A stretch of 64,000 bases of DNA from Sipunculus nudus (Eukaryota; Annelida; Sipuncula; Golfingiida; Sipunculidae), in contig CM049309.1 of NCBI GenBank assembly GCA_026874595.1, positions 46,840,079 through 46,904,078 on the forward strand. The letters run 5' to 3'. Positions 29,901 through 42,400 of this stretch are shown here, piece after piece; the first letter of the stretch is position 1; each line of letters opens with the position of its first letter. A program made the position numbers and the translations under genes. Below the pieces are notes generated by a model. The model was not told the origin of the DNA. It did no database searches and worked only from the letters and a program-made list of their open reading frames with translations.

Positions 29901-32900
29901 AGATCTGTTTTTACATTTGACGAAATGACCCTGGCTGTTGAAATGCTGTGAAACAAACAGTTTCCTACTGTGAGATTTTTTGTACATTTGATTTAATAAT
30001 CATATATTTAATATTGTAACTAGTATGTATTTTATTCCCTTGTAGTTTAAGTTTATGTCTCTGTTTCCCATGAAATATGCATATTTCAGGTGAAACTTTA
30101 AGATGTAAAAAATATTCCCCAAACATGAAACAAAGATTGTGAAAAAGTGTATAGTTTACCGTACACAAAAAGTTGCAGGTGGCATTATTTAAATCCAGGC
30201 ACCCTTTACTCTTTTTATCACCTGGAAAAGATTTGTATAGTATGTTATGCAAGTTCTTTTATCTCCACTTCCTTCAGCCAAGAAGTCACTAGCTAAGCCA
30301 AATGTGAGGAACATAGTACTGGTGGAGGGGGTGAGGACCCCCTTCCTGATGTCAGGCACAGACTACAAGAACCTGATGCCGCATGACCTGGCCAGAGCTT
30401 CACTACAGTAAGTGTAGTTTTCTTTCAATTTTAAAGTTTGCTTTTTGAGATAGTTTGTCTTCACTTATGAGACTTGCATGAGCCTAAGCACATTTGTCAT
30501 CTTCCTGCATGAGAGACAAATATCCCAGATGTTATACCGGTCCTGCCAACCCTGACTTAAACTGGACAGTTGAGGGGTAAAATGCTCTGCTCTCTCCCCT
30601 GGCAACCCGGATTCGATTCCCTGTGTGTCTATGAGAGTGGGTTGTAGTTGCCTGTCCAAGGTCTGTGGTTTTCTCCGGGTTCTCCGGTTTCCTCCACTCC
30701 TACAGACTACCAAACGCCATCATTTGAGCCATAGAGAGTGCTTGAATAAGTTATAATAACTTTTTGTACAATCCATGTTAAATAAATAGGTTAATATTAA
30801 ATTGTTGGTCTGTCAGGCCAGCAGTATTGCCTTGTGCTTTAGCCTTTTCAGATTATAACTGCCATCATAAGATTGTAATACCAACTTGTGGTCAAAAGGA
30901 GATATTCTTAGATTGTGACAAGTAAAGTCAAGACATAGAAAAAAAAATTAGTATAGTTAAAAGAGCATAGTTTAAAATTGCTCTGGAATATATATATGAA
31001 ATATGATGGAATAAATATGATGACAGTACACCGTAGTATAATACAGAGTTGCAAATGGGTTTGTAATAAGCAAAAGGTATGCACAGGTATGCTTGATGAG
31101 TGGCTCTAAGTAATTCAGATTTGAATTTCAGTTAAATTCAAGAAATTGTATAATTAAAGATAAATTTATAATAAATAGATGAACAAAATGTAGATCAGTA
31201 GTTTGCAAGGACTGAATGTTGTTAATGTAATTTTTAAAGGTTTTAATTTGCTATAAAATGAAATGAGATATCTCTGTTGTGAAATAGTAGTTCTGATTAA
31301 TTTTTACTTGATATTTCATTTTCACCAGGGGGCTTCTGAAGAGGACAGGTATTCCAAAAGGTAAGCCAGAGACCCTCTCCTAGTATTGTTTTTTAATTCC
31401 TATGCAAATTAAAATAATTAAGAACTTAATATGGAAAGTGCCAGTTATTCTGGTCAAATATCTGAATCTGAAGATTTGATATATATTTTGCATGGACCTC
31501 TTGGAGCTTTCACGTTGTTTCCACTAAACACATAAATGCTTTATGCCTAGGCTGAAAGAAATTAAAATATCTCATTCCAAGGTTTGTTAATTGATTCTGT
31601 GCTGGAACCTTCCCTTTTTTTACTCTTATAAGATTAATAACTCCAGAGCAGTTGTTAGATTTGGTCTATATGTGGGTCAATTCAGCTCTCATGGTGTCAT
31701 GAGATGAGGAAGGTAATTTTTAACTCCTTGAGCCACTAACAAGAATATTAATCACTGTAAGAAATATAATGATATAACAACAGTTGAGACATTTCTGTGA
31801 CAATGGAAACAGGTTTTTTTCTAGATTGTTTTATGTAATATTTAAGTTTTCTTATTCACTCTCTTTACAAGGAAAATTTAATAATCTCTGTGTCAATTTT
31901 CAGATTCAGTGGACTACATTGTATATGGCACTGTCATACAGGAAGTCAAGACCAGCAACATTGCACGTGAGGTATGCTGAAATTTGGTTTTATTAATATT
32001 TTAGATGACTCATCTGAAACAGATAAGTGATTGCGTATTGAATTAAAAAAGAAAAATTCTGACTGTAATCTCTACCATTGTTCAAACCATTAATTCATTA
32101 TCACTCTGTGACCTCTGCCTCCTTCAACACTATTTTGAAACTACAGAACATTTCCCTATCCTTCAACCAAGACACTCCACAGATTCTGTCTGAAGCGAAG
32201 TACTAAGAACTTCTGCAGGTCAGGTGACCCCGTTAGCTTGCAGTTAATAGACCTGAAATTGCGACATCTTCATCATGACACATCATATGTACATGTTTTT
32301 ACTACCTTAAAAATCCTTTAAAATGAAACAAGATTTTATATTTCAAAGTCCTTAAAGCCACATAACTTTCCGGAATTGGTGAAGAGCAAAGAAATAATGC
32401 ATCGTATTTCATTTTCTGACAGTTGAATGATCTTTCATCCTTTCGTTTCATGGTAAAATCAGATAGAATTTACACAGAATAACTATGTAACAATACCTTT
32501 ATGTCTGCTTACATAATGGAAATAAATCATACAGAAAAAAATTGTCCAATAATTCAGAAGTGTTGCTTTATTAATTTCATAAAAAAAGTGTTAATGATCC
32601 AATTATATTGGTGGTACTGAATCCAAGGATATCACATAGGCTTCTGAATTCCATTTAATAATGTCCTGGCACATATACAAAAAAACAGCCACTATCCATA
32701 CATGATCATATGGTATAGATGGTGAACATTTATTCACTATTCTTATTTTTTCATAGGTACTTTGTAAATATTTACTAATACAACTATGATATTTTATATT
32801 TTTTTATACAGGCTGCCCTGGGTGCTGGTTTTTCTGACAGAATCCCTGCACATACAGTCACACAGGCCTGCATTTCATCAAACCAGGCTATTACCACAGG

Positions 32901-35900
32901 TAGCTAAACATTATAATCTATAACTGAAGTACTGGTATTTCCTTTGACTGCAGTTTTATTCATGTAATGTTTCAGAATTTGATCACATTATACTATGTTG
33001 ATACTCTGTGGTATACCGAATATTAAGCAACAATTATGCATTAAATAATTTAAAAACTGTACTACATGATGCTGAAATGTTGCCCTCTCATTAGTTACTG
33101 TCAATTGATGTAATGAAACCTAGTTTTGACAGATGGTACATGGCAGTAGAAAATATTGTAAAATGTAACTGTACCAGTTAAGAGATTTTCTTTTTGGGGA
33201 TGGAGGTAATTTATTCTAACATCTATAATGCTTACAAGTATTTGATACATGCTTGGTATACTTAAAATTTTAGGAATTGGCCTGATTGCCTCAGGGCAGT
33301 GTGAAGCAGTTGTGGCCGGTGGCGTAGAGTTCATGTCTGATGTTCCAATTCGTCACAGCCGCAAAATGAGGCAACTCATGTTATCCATGAACAAAGCCAA
33401 GACAGCTGGAGCTAGGCTGGGTTTGATTTCACAGATGTTGACCATGAAAGCTCTGACACCAGAGGTAAGTGAATGTTGCAGAAAGGTGTATTAGAAAACA
33501 TCTTTCATGAGATTTTACAAATATCACCAATAGCACTTATATTGGTGATCCTCATGCAGTGTTATGTACTGCAGTCATACCGGATCTCCTTTCTTTTAAC
33601 CGCTGCTTTGTATAGCAAGATTCTCTGGGTTACACCACCAGGGCTGGCACAGGGTAAAGAATTGTAATCAGACCAATGAGAGCGTGGTATCACTAGGCAT
33701 CCAGCTCCAAACTTCAAATATGGGATACCCACTCACATTGGTCTGTTTCTAGGCCCTGTGCCACAACTGGTGTAATTAGATCTACTGATGTTGCATCTGT
33801 AAAATTGCCCCTGAATCACTGGCCGAAACTTTTAAGTCAATAAGCACAACTAGCATGGATGGATGGCCACATACAGCGTATCTATAAAGATTCATGTTAT
33901 AAGGGAGAGACAAAGAGGAGTAGTTTATGAATATTTTGGTATCATTCCTTGGGTAATTATGTAAAAGAAATTTAAGATGAATTAATGAATATATGAACCT
34001 GTACATAATTAAATCTGTACATGCCTCCTTTAACCAGCTTCCAGCTGTGGCAGAGTTTTCCACCAATGAGACCATGGGTCACTCAGCTGACCGACTCTGT
34101 GCCGCCTTCAAGGTGTCTCGACAGGAGCAGGTAGGCTGGACACTACAAGTATTATAAAACCAAGCAGGAGATATATGGTGATATTACATAAATAGGTTCT
34201 AACATTAGATGTCTTAATTTAATTCTACCTATATTTTCATATTGGTCTTTGAGCAAAACAAACTATTTTCTATGAAATTAATATATACTAGTTTATAGAA
34301 AGACTAGTCATACACCTTTTCAGTTCAAACACAGTTCAATAACTAAAAGGGCCTAGAGGCATAAATGGTCCCCTGCAATATGTTTAACTAGGAAAGTCTG
34401 GCATCAGTGATACCCAATTTTGCCTAAACCTTGGTAAGACCCCTTTTTTAACATAAAAAAAAACTTGCAAAATATAAACTGGATTAAAAAAAATAAAATG
34501 CAGGATCATCTTTTTAGTTATTAAGATGACCCTGTTTTAACTGGAAGCAATGGGGGATGTCATCAGGAAACTGTAAACAAGAGATAACAAGGGTCAGGTT
34601 ATCAAAAATAGTCTGTCATGGTTGTGGCCAAGAAATATGCCTGTAACATTTATGCAGAAAGTTGTTAAACAAAGGTGGCGACACCTGTAGGTTTAAACAC
34701 ATGCGAGTTATGCCTAAAAAATTTGGTAATGATTGGTTAAGTGGTTCATGAGATAAAGGGTAAAAAGATTTTGCACCATATTTGGAAACATGTGAAATCA
34801 GAAAATTTCTCAATCAGCAAAATTTGAACTCCAGTGGAAACTGTCTGAAAATAATTCTATTCAGTATAGTATTCATTGAATTCCCCTAGCTCCAAGGAGT
34901 CCTTGCATTTGAATTGAAGGCTAAAGTTTTTTTAAATACTGACCTTGAAAGTGAAATAGAGCATATTGGAGTGCTGAAAGTCGCTAAACAGGTAATGTCA
35001 CCTGCAGGTCACCTTTCAGTCATGTGCTGAGTAAGTCAGTAAAATTTGGTGAAGAAAGTAGCAAGGGTCTTTGGGATAGGTTGTAAAAGAATGGGGTTGG
35101 GATGGACAGACGCGGACCATTTTAGTATTCCTTCCCCCTTATGGCAGGGGACTTAAAATGGAAGTGAAGGAGCAATTATGAGGAAATAAATATGCTCATT
35201 AACATTTAAATTCTTAGAAGGTGCAATAAAAGATATTTTTATTTTGTCCAGTTGTTGCCTTCACAATTACTTTTGCATGAAGGAATAATGGATACATTTC
35301 TGTACATAGGACGAGTTTGCTCTTCGTTCCCACACATTGGCAGCAAAAGCCTCTGAGGCAGGTCTGCTACAGGACATCCTTACCTTCAAAGCTCCAGGTA
35401 GGGTGCAAGAATATTACATAACACAAACACACATGTACATAAAAAATGTATAACAAAGATGCCTTGCTTTTATTTGCATTTCCCTAGTTTGGCAAATTTC
35501 ACATTATCAGTTTTCTGTTTTTAAAATTTCACTTGCCATGGAGAGCATATGTACATTGAGAACTTAGATTAACTTAATTAACTCAGTAGCCATAACAGGC
35601 AGTTCACAAGTATTAAATATATTAATTCTTCAGAAATAAATTTGTGGCCAGTGCTTAGGACTATACTGTAATAGGAGCTGTCGGACACAGCAGCACACCT
35701 TTTAGTGTTAAAGACCTTTGCCAGAGGAATGGTGCAAATTATTTTTGGGTACAAATGAAAAATGAATTACAAAATACTATGGTAAACATGTAAACTTAAT
35801 TAAAATATCATTAATCCTACTGATGTATTCTTTCAGGGAAAGGAGATCCCATCACAAAAGATAATGGCATCCGTCCAACCAGCATGGAGAAGATGGGCAA

Positions 35901-38862
35901 ACTGAAACCTGCATTTGTGAAACCTCATGGCACTGTTACAGCTGCAAACTCTTCTTTCTTGGTGGGTGAATGTCCAGTTATTGTGAACAGTGAAATTTAA
36001 GTAACATTTGAAAGAATAGTTTTTTCAGTATTAGTCATAAGTTACTGTAAATACAGAGAAGATGAGTTGTCATGAAATAAAAAATAATCAAGCTATTCTG
36101 TATTTTGAATATCTGACCCTTAAGCTGGGTCACACTCTCCTTGTCAACTTTAGCTTTAGTCAGAATGATCAGAATGGGCATTTCAAAAGCTTAACATTAT
36201 TTTTCCTTAACTGACCCTCAGTCAAAAAAAAATTTCAGTAATTTGTAGATGGATTTTGAAATTGTTTGTAAATCTGGCCATGAGATATCAGACTTGAGGA
36301 TAAGTATTGACTTGTATCCTGAAGCCTTACCTACTCCAATAGGGTGTGCTGTAAAATTATTCTGTAAGTTTATTTATTAACCATTACCTTGTGGTGATGT
36401 TTCAGACGGATGGAGCCTCAGCGTGCTTGATTATGTCAGAAGACAAAGCTCTGGCCATGGGCTTCAAGCCTAAAGCTTACCTGAGAGACTACCTGTATGT
36501 GTCACAGGACCCCAAAGACCAGCTCCTGCTGGGGTGAGTACTATATATGTACCACAGAAAATATAAATTGTGATATAATAGTGACTGAATCACCTTGATT
36601 CATGATTTTATGTAAATTTTTACATACCTTTGTATTTTTATTGTATTTATAATATGTATAAATAATTTATGATATGTTTATGGAGGATTCACTTAAGCTC
36701 ATGGTTTTCCTGAACTACTTTTATGTATGCATGAGTATTAAAAAAAACTTCAAGAGTAAAAATGTTTTTATGAAGAGTTGTATACTGTGCTCTGTATACT
36801 GAAGACTGTGGTGTATTATTGCGCCTCAAAATACTCCTTGTTAAGGTAAAAACTGATGTTAATAGAACATTAGACATACGCCTTTTTCGATACATGAAAT
36901 GAAAGTGAAATTTTTAATTGTTGATGAGTTTATTTCTGCAGCCCAGCCTATTCAACACCACGCATCCTGGACAAAGCTGGCATGACCCTGGCTGACATCG
37001 ATGTCTTTGAATACCATGAAGCTTTTGCAGTAAGTCTCTTACCACTGTGGCTACATAGGTTTACATACAACTTAATATTGTTGGCTTGAACATTTTATTT
37101 CCTACAGCACAAATGTTGATATACCCTTCAATGGTTTTGATATGGGCAGACATTGGGGATTAATATTACATGACAATATGATGCGGGTTGTATAAATAAT
37201 GTTCCTGTTATTGTGAGTCCTGCCATACATCTAAAGTATATCTTCTTGATAGGGACAATGTTTAAAATCATCCTGTAATGAGATAAAAAAAATCTTATTT
37301 CAAGGCTGGATTACAAAGAAAGAAACTTTCATTAAGGTGTCAAAATTTAAACTAGCCATTACCATAGGTCCCCGCTTTATAGCTGCACCCCGAGTTTGCA
37401 AGGCCCAGTAAGGTCTAAATATGCAAAATAAGTGCCCAACCTTGAGACACACCAACAGTACAGTGTAACTGACAAAATATTCAACCTAAAACATAATGTT
37501 AATTACTAACTTACTTAGTTTTTCTGACCTCACAGGGACAGATCCTGGCTAACCTGAAAGCTCTGGACTCTGACTGGTTTGCCAAGAACTACATGGGAAG
37601 AAGTGCAAAGGTGAGCGTTCACTCATCAATTCCCATTCCCTGATGGCTGCATGAATAATTTTAATTTGCAGGTGACATAATATGTGAAGAAACCTGTAAA
37701 ATTGATTTAGGGTTATTACTGGGTAATGATATCATGTATGCTCAGTATTACCAGTACTTTGTTGATTTATGAAGATTTGTAAATGGAGATTATATCAAAA
37801 CAGATTTTGTTTTTAAAAAGGTACTCTGAAATTTAATTACAGTTAGAAGGAAGTCATAGTTTAGTCAGAAATTTTGTAAAAGGGTATATTAGAAAACAGA
37901 ATTCTTGAAATAAATTTCAAATAAACAACAATTTACTTTACAGCATGAATGATTTGTTCAGGTCTCATACAGTTTGCCAGTGTAGACAGGAATTCCTCCA
38001 TGACCTTTGCATCCACCCTTTTAGATCAAATAAACTGTGCCCACAAAAAATAAGTTCTTGTTACTGAGATTAGGGTACTAACCCTAACCCTTGAAAGATG
38101 ACAATTCATCAATTTGACAAGATGCTCCTGAACATGCTTACAATCCTGGGTGGTTTCCAGGGACATGGAGATGTTACAGTGTAGCGCGTAACCAGGTCTG
38201 ACTGTATTGTATTTTTCCTGCAGTTCGGAGCCCCACCCATGGATAAGTTCAACCTCTGGGGTGGCTCCTTGTCTCTGGGCCATCCCTTTGGAGCCACAGG
38301 AGTACGTCTGGCCACCACCGTGGCCAACAGATTAAACAAAGAAGGTGGTCAATTTGGTCTGTTGGCTGCATGTGCTGCTGGAGGACAGGTCAGTTAAGTG
38401 GAAATCATTTAAAGTAATACCCTAATTATTATGTAAAAGTGCCACCTAGTGTTTATTCAATGAATTTAAGTACTTCAAGAGGAAGATCTTTTTATCTTCT
38501 TACAGTGATAATTTAGTGTATGACAGTGATAAGTTGCAAGACATATGCTGTGCAGAACAGCAGTGGGATTTTGATTCCATACAGATTTGTTCAAGGAATA
38601 TGGCATCTGTATTTTCTTTTATCATAATTTACATTTTCCAAACTCAAGGGTAATCAAGGTTTCTTGACCATTGTCAGTATGTTATGCAGGATAAAAAGAA
38701 GTTAACATCTCTTTTTAATCCTCTTATTAAACAGTAACCCACCCACCCCTTTTAATTTCATCATCTACCCCTTGAATAGCTTATTTGATTGTGTAATCTG
38801 ACAGCAGTTTTCTTTCCTCTACACAGGGCCATGCAATGCTGATTGAGAAGTATCCAAACTGA
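20944..38862 (+). CDS. HADHB: Trifunctional protein subunit beta (long-chain 3-ketoacyl-CoA thiolase), 15 coding exons
   Basis: Beta subunit of the mitochondrial trifunctional protein: it cleaves 3-ketoacyl-CoA with CoA to give acetyl-CoA and a shortened acyl-CoA. Exons: 20944-20998, 22396-22446, 30278-30407, 31329-31360, 31904-31971, 32812-32899, 33274-33464, 34038-34130, 35310-35397, 35837-35961, 36406-36533, 36942-37029, 37536-37610, 38224-38388, 38827-38862. These total 1413 nt, 470 aa plus stop (human 474 aa), all with GT-AG introns and consistent phases. The first two exons give a presequence-like N-terminus ([12 protein letters not shown]) weakly conserved in the family. Thiolase residues are present: nucleophile C132 in [13 protein letters not shown] at 375-378, H424 in [10 protein letters not shown], and C454 in [11 protein letters not shown]. 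The start context AAGATGG is good. Intron 2 (7.8 kb) is enlarged by nested transposons. The gene is divergent from HADHA, its stoichiometric partner. Confidence 0.97.
23469..23548 (+). pseudogene. LINE reverse-transcriptase C-terminal remnant, 5' part (interrupted)
   Basis: One frame reads [19 protein letters not shown] then HVHRAPN, which resembles the segment just before the zinc-knuckle at the C-terminus of LINE ORF2 proteins. It stops at the 8-bp duplication of the inserted hAT-like element and resumes at 28366 in the same frame once the insertion and one duplicate are discounted. More LINE sequence may extend upstream, but I could not confirm it. It lies in HADHB intron 2, sense orientation, and is not functional. 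Confidence 0.6.
23549..28357. mobile_element. hAT-like DNA transposon, 4.8 kb, no recognisable transposase, inserted in a LINE remnant
   Basis: Termini are CAGGGTTGG (left) and its complement CCAACCCTG (right). The flanking 8-bp sequence GCTCCAAA is identical at 23541-23548 and 28358-28365. An 8-bp duplication with CAGGG ends is typical of hAT. Both ends carry clustered TTTTAGGCAG repeats and the palindrome AGGTTATAACCT, at about 23558-23660 and 28236-28345. The interior is AT-rich; the longest open frame (25260-25589) shows no hAT motif I recognise, so the element is probably non-autonomous or a decayed autonomous copy. A SINE-like stretch (about 23700-24240) may be a further insertion. A TA microsatellite lies at about 25959-25986. 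Confidence 0.85.
25368..27658. repeat. Five dispersed copies of a 16-bp motif inside the hAT-like element
   Basis: TGTACTGGAGAGGACA occurs on the plus strand starting at 25368, 27299, 27463 and 27643, and on the minus strand at 26959-26974. In four copies the motif is followed by a T-rich run and AACA; the copy at 27643 is followed more loosely by TTTTTTAACC. The surrounding sequence is otherwise unrelated, so this is not a simple tandem array. Function unknown. Confidence 0.8.
28366..28673 (+). pseudogene. LINE reverse-transcriptase C-terminal remnant, 3' part
   Basis: The frame continues with a zinc-knuckle-like segment reading [20 protein letters not shown] and then CNFW, the spacing seen near the C-terminus of ORF2 in L1/nimb-like LINEs. 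It contains in-frame stops (for example TAA near 28376) and a frameshift, after which [12 protein letters not shown] and [14 protein letters not shown] appear, ending at TAG 28671-28673. It is a decayed fragment split by the hAT-like insertion. The clade assignment is a guess from motif style. Confidence 0.7.
30510..30760 (+). mobile_element. tRNA-derived SINE-like element (HADHB intron 3)
   Basis: A B-box-like word GGATTCGATTCCC (30608-30620) sits downstream of a possible A box (GGACAGTTGAGGGG). It is followed by a pyrimidine-rich core, TTTTCTCCGGGTTCTCCGG, and GTTTCCTCC, a type of core I recall from dispersed SINEs of marine invertebrates. Its GC content is well above the flanking intron. 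The 3' end is uncertain. This is a different family from the 7.6- and 59.9-kb elements. Confidence 0.6.
33630..33775. mobile_element. Foldback MITE, 146 bp (HADHB intron 7)
   Basis: The ends TTACACCACCAGG... and ...CAACTGGTGTAA are inverted relatives, both continuing into GGCACAGGG. Deeper in, AGACCAATGAGAGCGTGG pairs with the complement of CCCACTCACATTGGTCT, so nearly the whole element folds into one imperfect hairpin. There is no coding capacity. I could not identify a convincing target duplication, so the superfamily is left open. Confidence 0.75.
34345..35160. mobile_element. Putative non-autonomous repeat ending in a CCCC...GGGG hairpin (HADHB intron 8)
   Basis: The stretch runs from about AAAAGGGCCTAGAGGCATAAATGG to CCCCTTATGGCAGGGGACTT. 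The terminal CCCC-TTATGGCA-GGGG folds, and GGACAGACGCGGACC just before it resembles the ACGGAC-type tails at the ends of other repeats here. No open frame. Boundaries are approximate, and its identity as a mobile element rests on style rather than on a second copy. Confidence 0.4.
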
Positions 38863-39417
38863 TGACTGGGGCCTTCAATTTCAGAGCATTATCAATGCAA
38901 TTTGTGATGGATAAGGAGACAATGACCACACAAACTCTCAACATTTCCTGCTGTTTATATCTTAATGCTTGTAAAGCAAGTGTTCATCTGGCACAAGCTA
39001 GATTAACACAGAGATTTGTCCATTGGATTTAGTGCAAAATGTACTTTGTTATTGTACAGTTAATGTATATCATCTTTATATAATGATCCAGTGGCATTTT
39101 GTAAGTAACCATTTATGCTGTCATAAACATGATAGGCAACTGATGCTGGCTACTGAATAACCATGACAATTAAATCGTTCTTTATATACGTTTTGTTGTA
39201 TCTTATAGTGTAGATAATTAAAGATGAGGGTTAATTAAAGGTGGGGGTTAATAGTCTGATATACAGTGATGTCACTCTCATTTGACTTTTGCCGTCCTGG
39301 TCTTGCAGGCCTCATCCACACATGGAAGTTAAATTGGTTCCGGAATAATGTGAAGGTACAGTGATTGTACAGCTCTAAGGGTCAATGATGAGTGTGATGG
39401 AAGTAGAGGCTATAGTT
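38863..39417 (+). other. HADHB 3' UTR and short downstream flank
   Basis: The sequence after the TGA is AT-rich with no coding potential. A variant poly(A) signal lies at 39169. The satellite array begins only about 240 bp beyond that, so HADHB transcription termination occurs at its edge. Confidence 0.6.
39169..39174 (+). terminator. Candidate poly(A) signal (ATTAAA) for HADHB
   Basis: ATTAAA, the commonest variant hexamer, is followed within 30 bases by a T/G-rich stretch (TTTTGTTGTATCTT). It would give a 3' UTR of about 320 nt. A second AATTAAA occurs about 45 bp further on. Confidence 0.5.
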
Positions 39418-42400
39418 ACCATAAAAACGGGTCCATTATGAATAGGATGGAAGGGGGACCTGTTTATTGTACAGATGGGTCTTTTATAAATTAGAAGGAA
39501 AGCAAGCCATAGTTATCATAAAGACGGGTCCATTATAAATGTGATGAAGTAGAGGCTTTAGGTATTATAAAGATGGGTCATTATGAATTTGATGGAAGGG
39601 GGACCATATTGATTGTACAGATGGGTCTTTTATAAATTAGAAGGAAAGCAGGCCATAGTTATCATAAAGACGGGTCCATTATGAATGGGATGGAAGGGGG
39701 ACCATATTGATTGTACAGATTAGTCCATGATAAGTGTGATGGAAGTTGGGGCTATAGGTATCATAAAGATCGGTCCATTATGAATTGGATGGAAGGGGGA
39801 CCATATTGATTGTACAGTTGGGTCCATGATAAATTAGAAGGAAAGCGGGCCATAGTTATCATAAAGACGGGTCCATTATAAATGTGATGGAAGTAGAGGC
39901 TATAGGAATCATAAAGACGGGTCCATCATGAATGGGATGGAAGGGGGACCATATTGATTGTACAGATTAGTCCATGATGAGTGTGATGGAAGTTGAGGCT
40001 ATAGGTATCATGAAGATTGGTCCATTATGAATGGGATGGAAGGGGGACCATATTGATTGTACAGGTTGGTCCATGATGAGTGTGATTGAAGTTGAGGCTA
40101 TAGGTATCATGAAGATTGGTCCATTATGAATGGGATGGAAGGGGGACCATATTGATTGTACAGATTGGTTCATGATGTGTGTGATGGAAGTTAGGGCTAT
40201 TGGTATCATAAAGATTGGTCCATTATGAATGGGAAGGAAGGGGGACCATATTGATTGTACAGGTGGGTCCATGATGAGTGTGATGGAAGTTGGGGCTATT
40301 GGTATCATAAAGATTGGTCCATTATGAATGGGAAGGAAGGGTGAATAATGATTGATTGTACAGGTGGGTCCATGATGAGTGTGATGGAAGTAGAGGCTAT
40401 AGGTATCATAAAGACCGGTCCATTATAAATGTGATGGAAGTAGAGGCTATAGGTATCATGAAGATGGGTTCATTATGAATGAGATGGAAGGGGGATCAAA
40501 TTAATTGTACAGGTGGGTCCATGATGAGTGTGATGGAAGTAGAGGCTATAGGTATCATAAAGACGGGTCCATTATGAAAGGGATGGAAGGGGGACCATAT
40601 TGATTGTACAGATGGGTCCATGATAAATTAGAAGGAAAGCAGGCCATAGTTATCATAAAGACGGGTCCATTATGAATGGGATGGAAGGGGGACCATATTG
40701 ATTGTACAGATGGGTCCTTGATGAGTGTGATGGGAGTTGAAGCTATAGGTATTATAAAGAGGGGTCCATTATGAAAGGGATGGAAGGGGGACCATATTGA
40801 TTGTACAGATGGGTCCATGATAAATTAGAAGGAAATCAGGCCATAGTTATCATAAAGACGGGTCCATTATAAATGTGATGGAAGTAGAGGCTATATGTAT
40901 CATAAAGACTGGTCCATTATGAATGGGATGGATGGGGGACCATGTTGATTGTACAGATGGGTCCATGATAAATTAGAAGGAAAGCAGGCCATAGTTTTCA
41001 TAAAGATGGGTCCATTATAAATGTGATGGAAGTAGAAACTATAGGTATCATAAAGATGGGTTCATTATGAATGGGATGGAAGGGGGACCATATTGATTGT
41101 ACAGATTGGTTCATGATGTGTGTGATGGAAGTTAGGGCTATTGGTATCATAAAGATTGGTCCATTATGAATGGGAAGGAAGGGGGACCATATTGATTGTA
41201 CAGGTGGGTCCATGATGAGTGTGATGGAAGTTGGGGCTATTGGTATCATAAAGATTGGTCCATTATGAATGGGAAGGAAGGGCGAATAATGATTGATTGT
41301 ACAGGTGGGTCCATGATGAGTGTGATGGAAGTAGAGGCTATAGGTATCATAAAGACCGGTCCATTATAAATGTGATGGAAGTAGAGGCTATAGGTATCAT
41401 GAAGATGGGTTCATTATGAATGAGATGGAAGGGGGATCAAATTAATTGTACAGGTGGGTCCATGATGAGTGTGATGGAAGTAGAGGCTATAGGTATCATA
41501 AAGACGGGTCCATTATGAAAGGGATGGAAGGGGGACCATATTGATTGTACAGATGGGTCCATGATAAATTAGAAGGAAAGCAGGCCATAGTTATCATAAA
41601 GACGGGTCCATTATGAATGGGATGGAAGGGGGACCATATTGATTGTACAGATGGGTCCTTGATGAGTGTGATGGGAGTTGAAGCTATAGGTATTATAAAG
41701 AGGGGTCCATTATGAAAGGGATGGAAGGGGGACCATATTGATTGTACAGATGGGTCCATGATAAATTAGAAGGAAATCAGGCCATAGTTATCATAAAGAC
41801 GGGTCCATTATAAATGTGATGGAAGTAGAGGCTATATGTATCATAAAGACTGGTCCATTATGAATGGGATGGATGGGGGACCATGTTGATTGTACAGATG
41901 GGTCCATGATAAATTAGAAGGAAAGCAGGCCATAGTTATCATAAAGATGGGTCCATTATAAATGTGATGGAAGTAGAAACTATAGGTATCATAAAGATGG
42001 GTTCATTATGAATGAGATGGAAGGGCGATCAAATTGATTGTACAGGTGGGTCCATGATGAGTGTGATGGAAGTAGAGGCTATAGGTATCATAAAGACGGG
42101 TCCATTATGAAAGTGATGGATGGGGGACCATATTGATTGTACAGATGGGTCCATGATAAATTAGAAGGAAAGCAGGCCATAGTTATCATAAAGACGGGTC
42201 CATTATAAATGTGATGGAAGTAGAGGCTATAGGTATCATAAAGACGGGTCCATTATGAAAGGGATGGATGGGGGACCATATTGATTGTATAGATGGGTCC
42301 ATGATAAATTAGAAGGAAAGCAGGCCATAGTTATCATAAAGACGGGTCCATTATGAAAGGGATGGATGGGGGACCATATTGATTGTACAGATGGGTCCAT

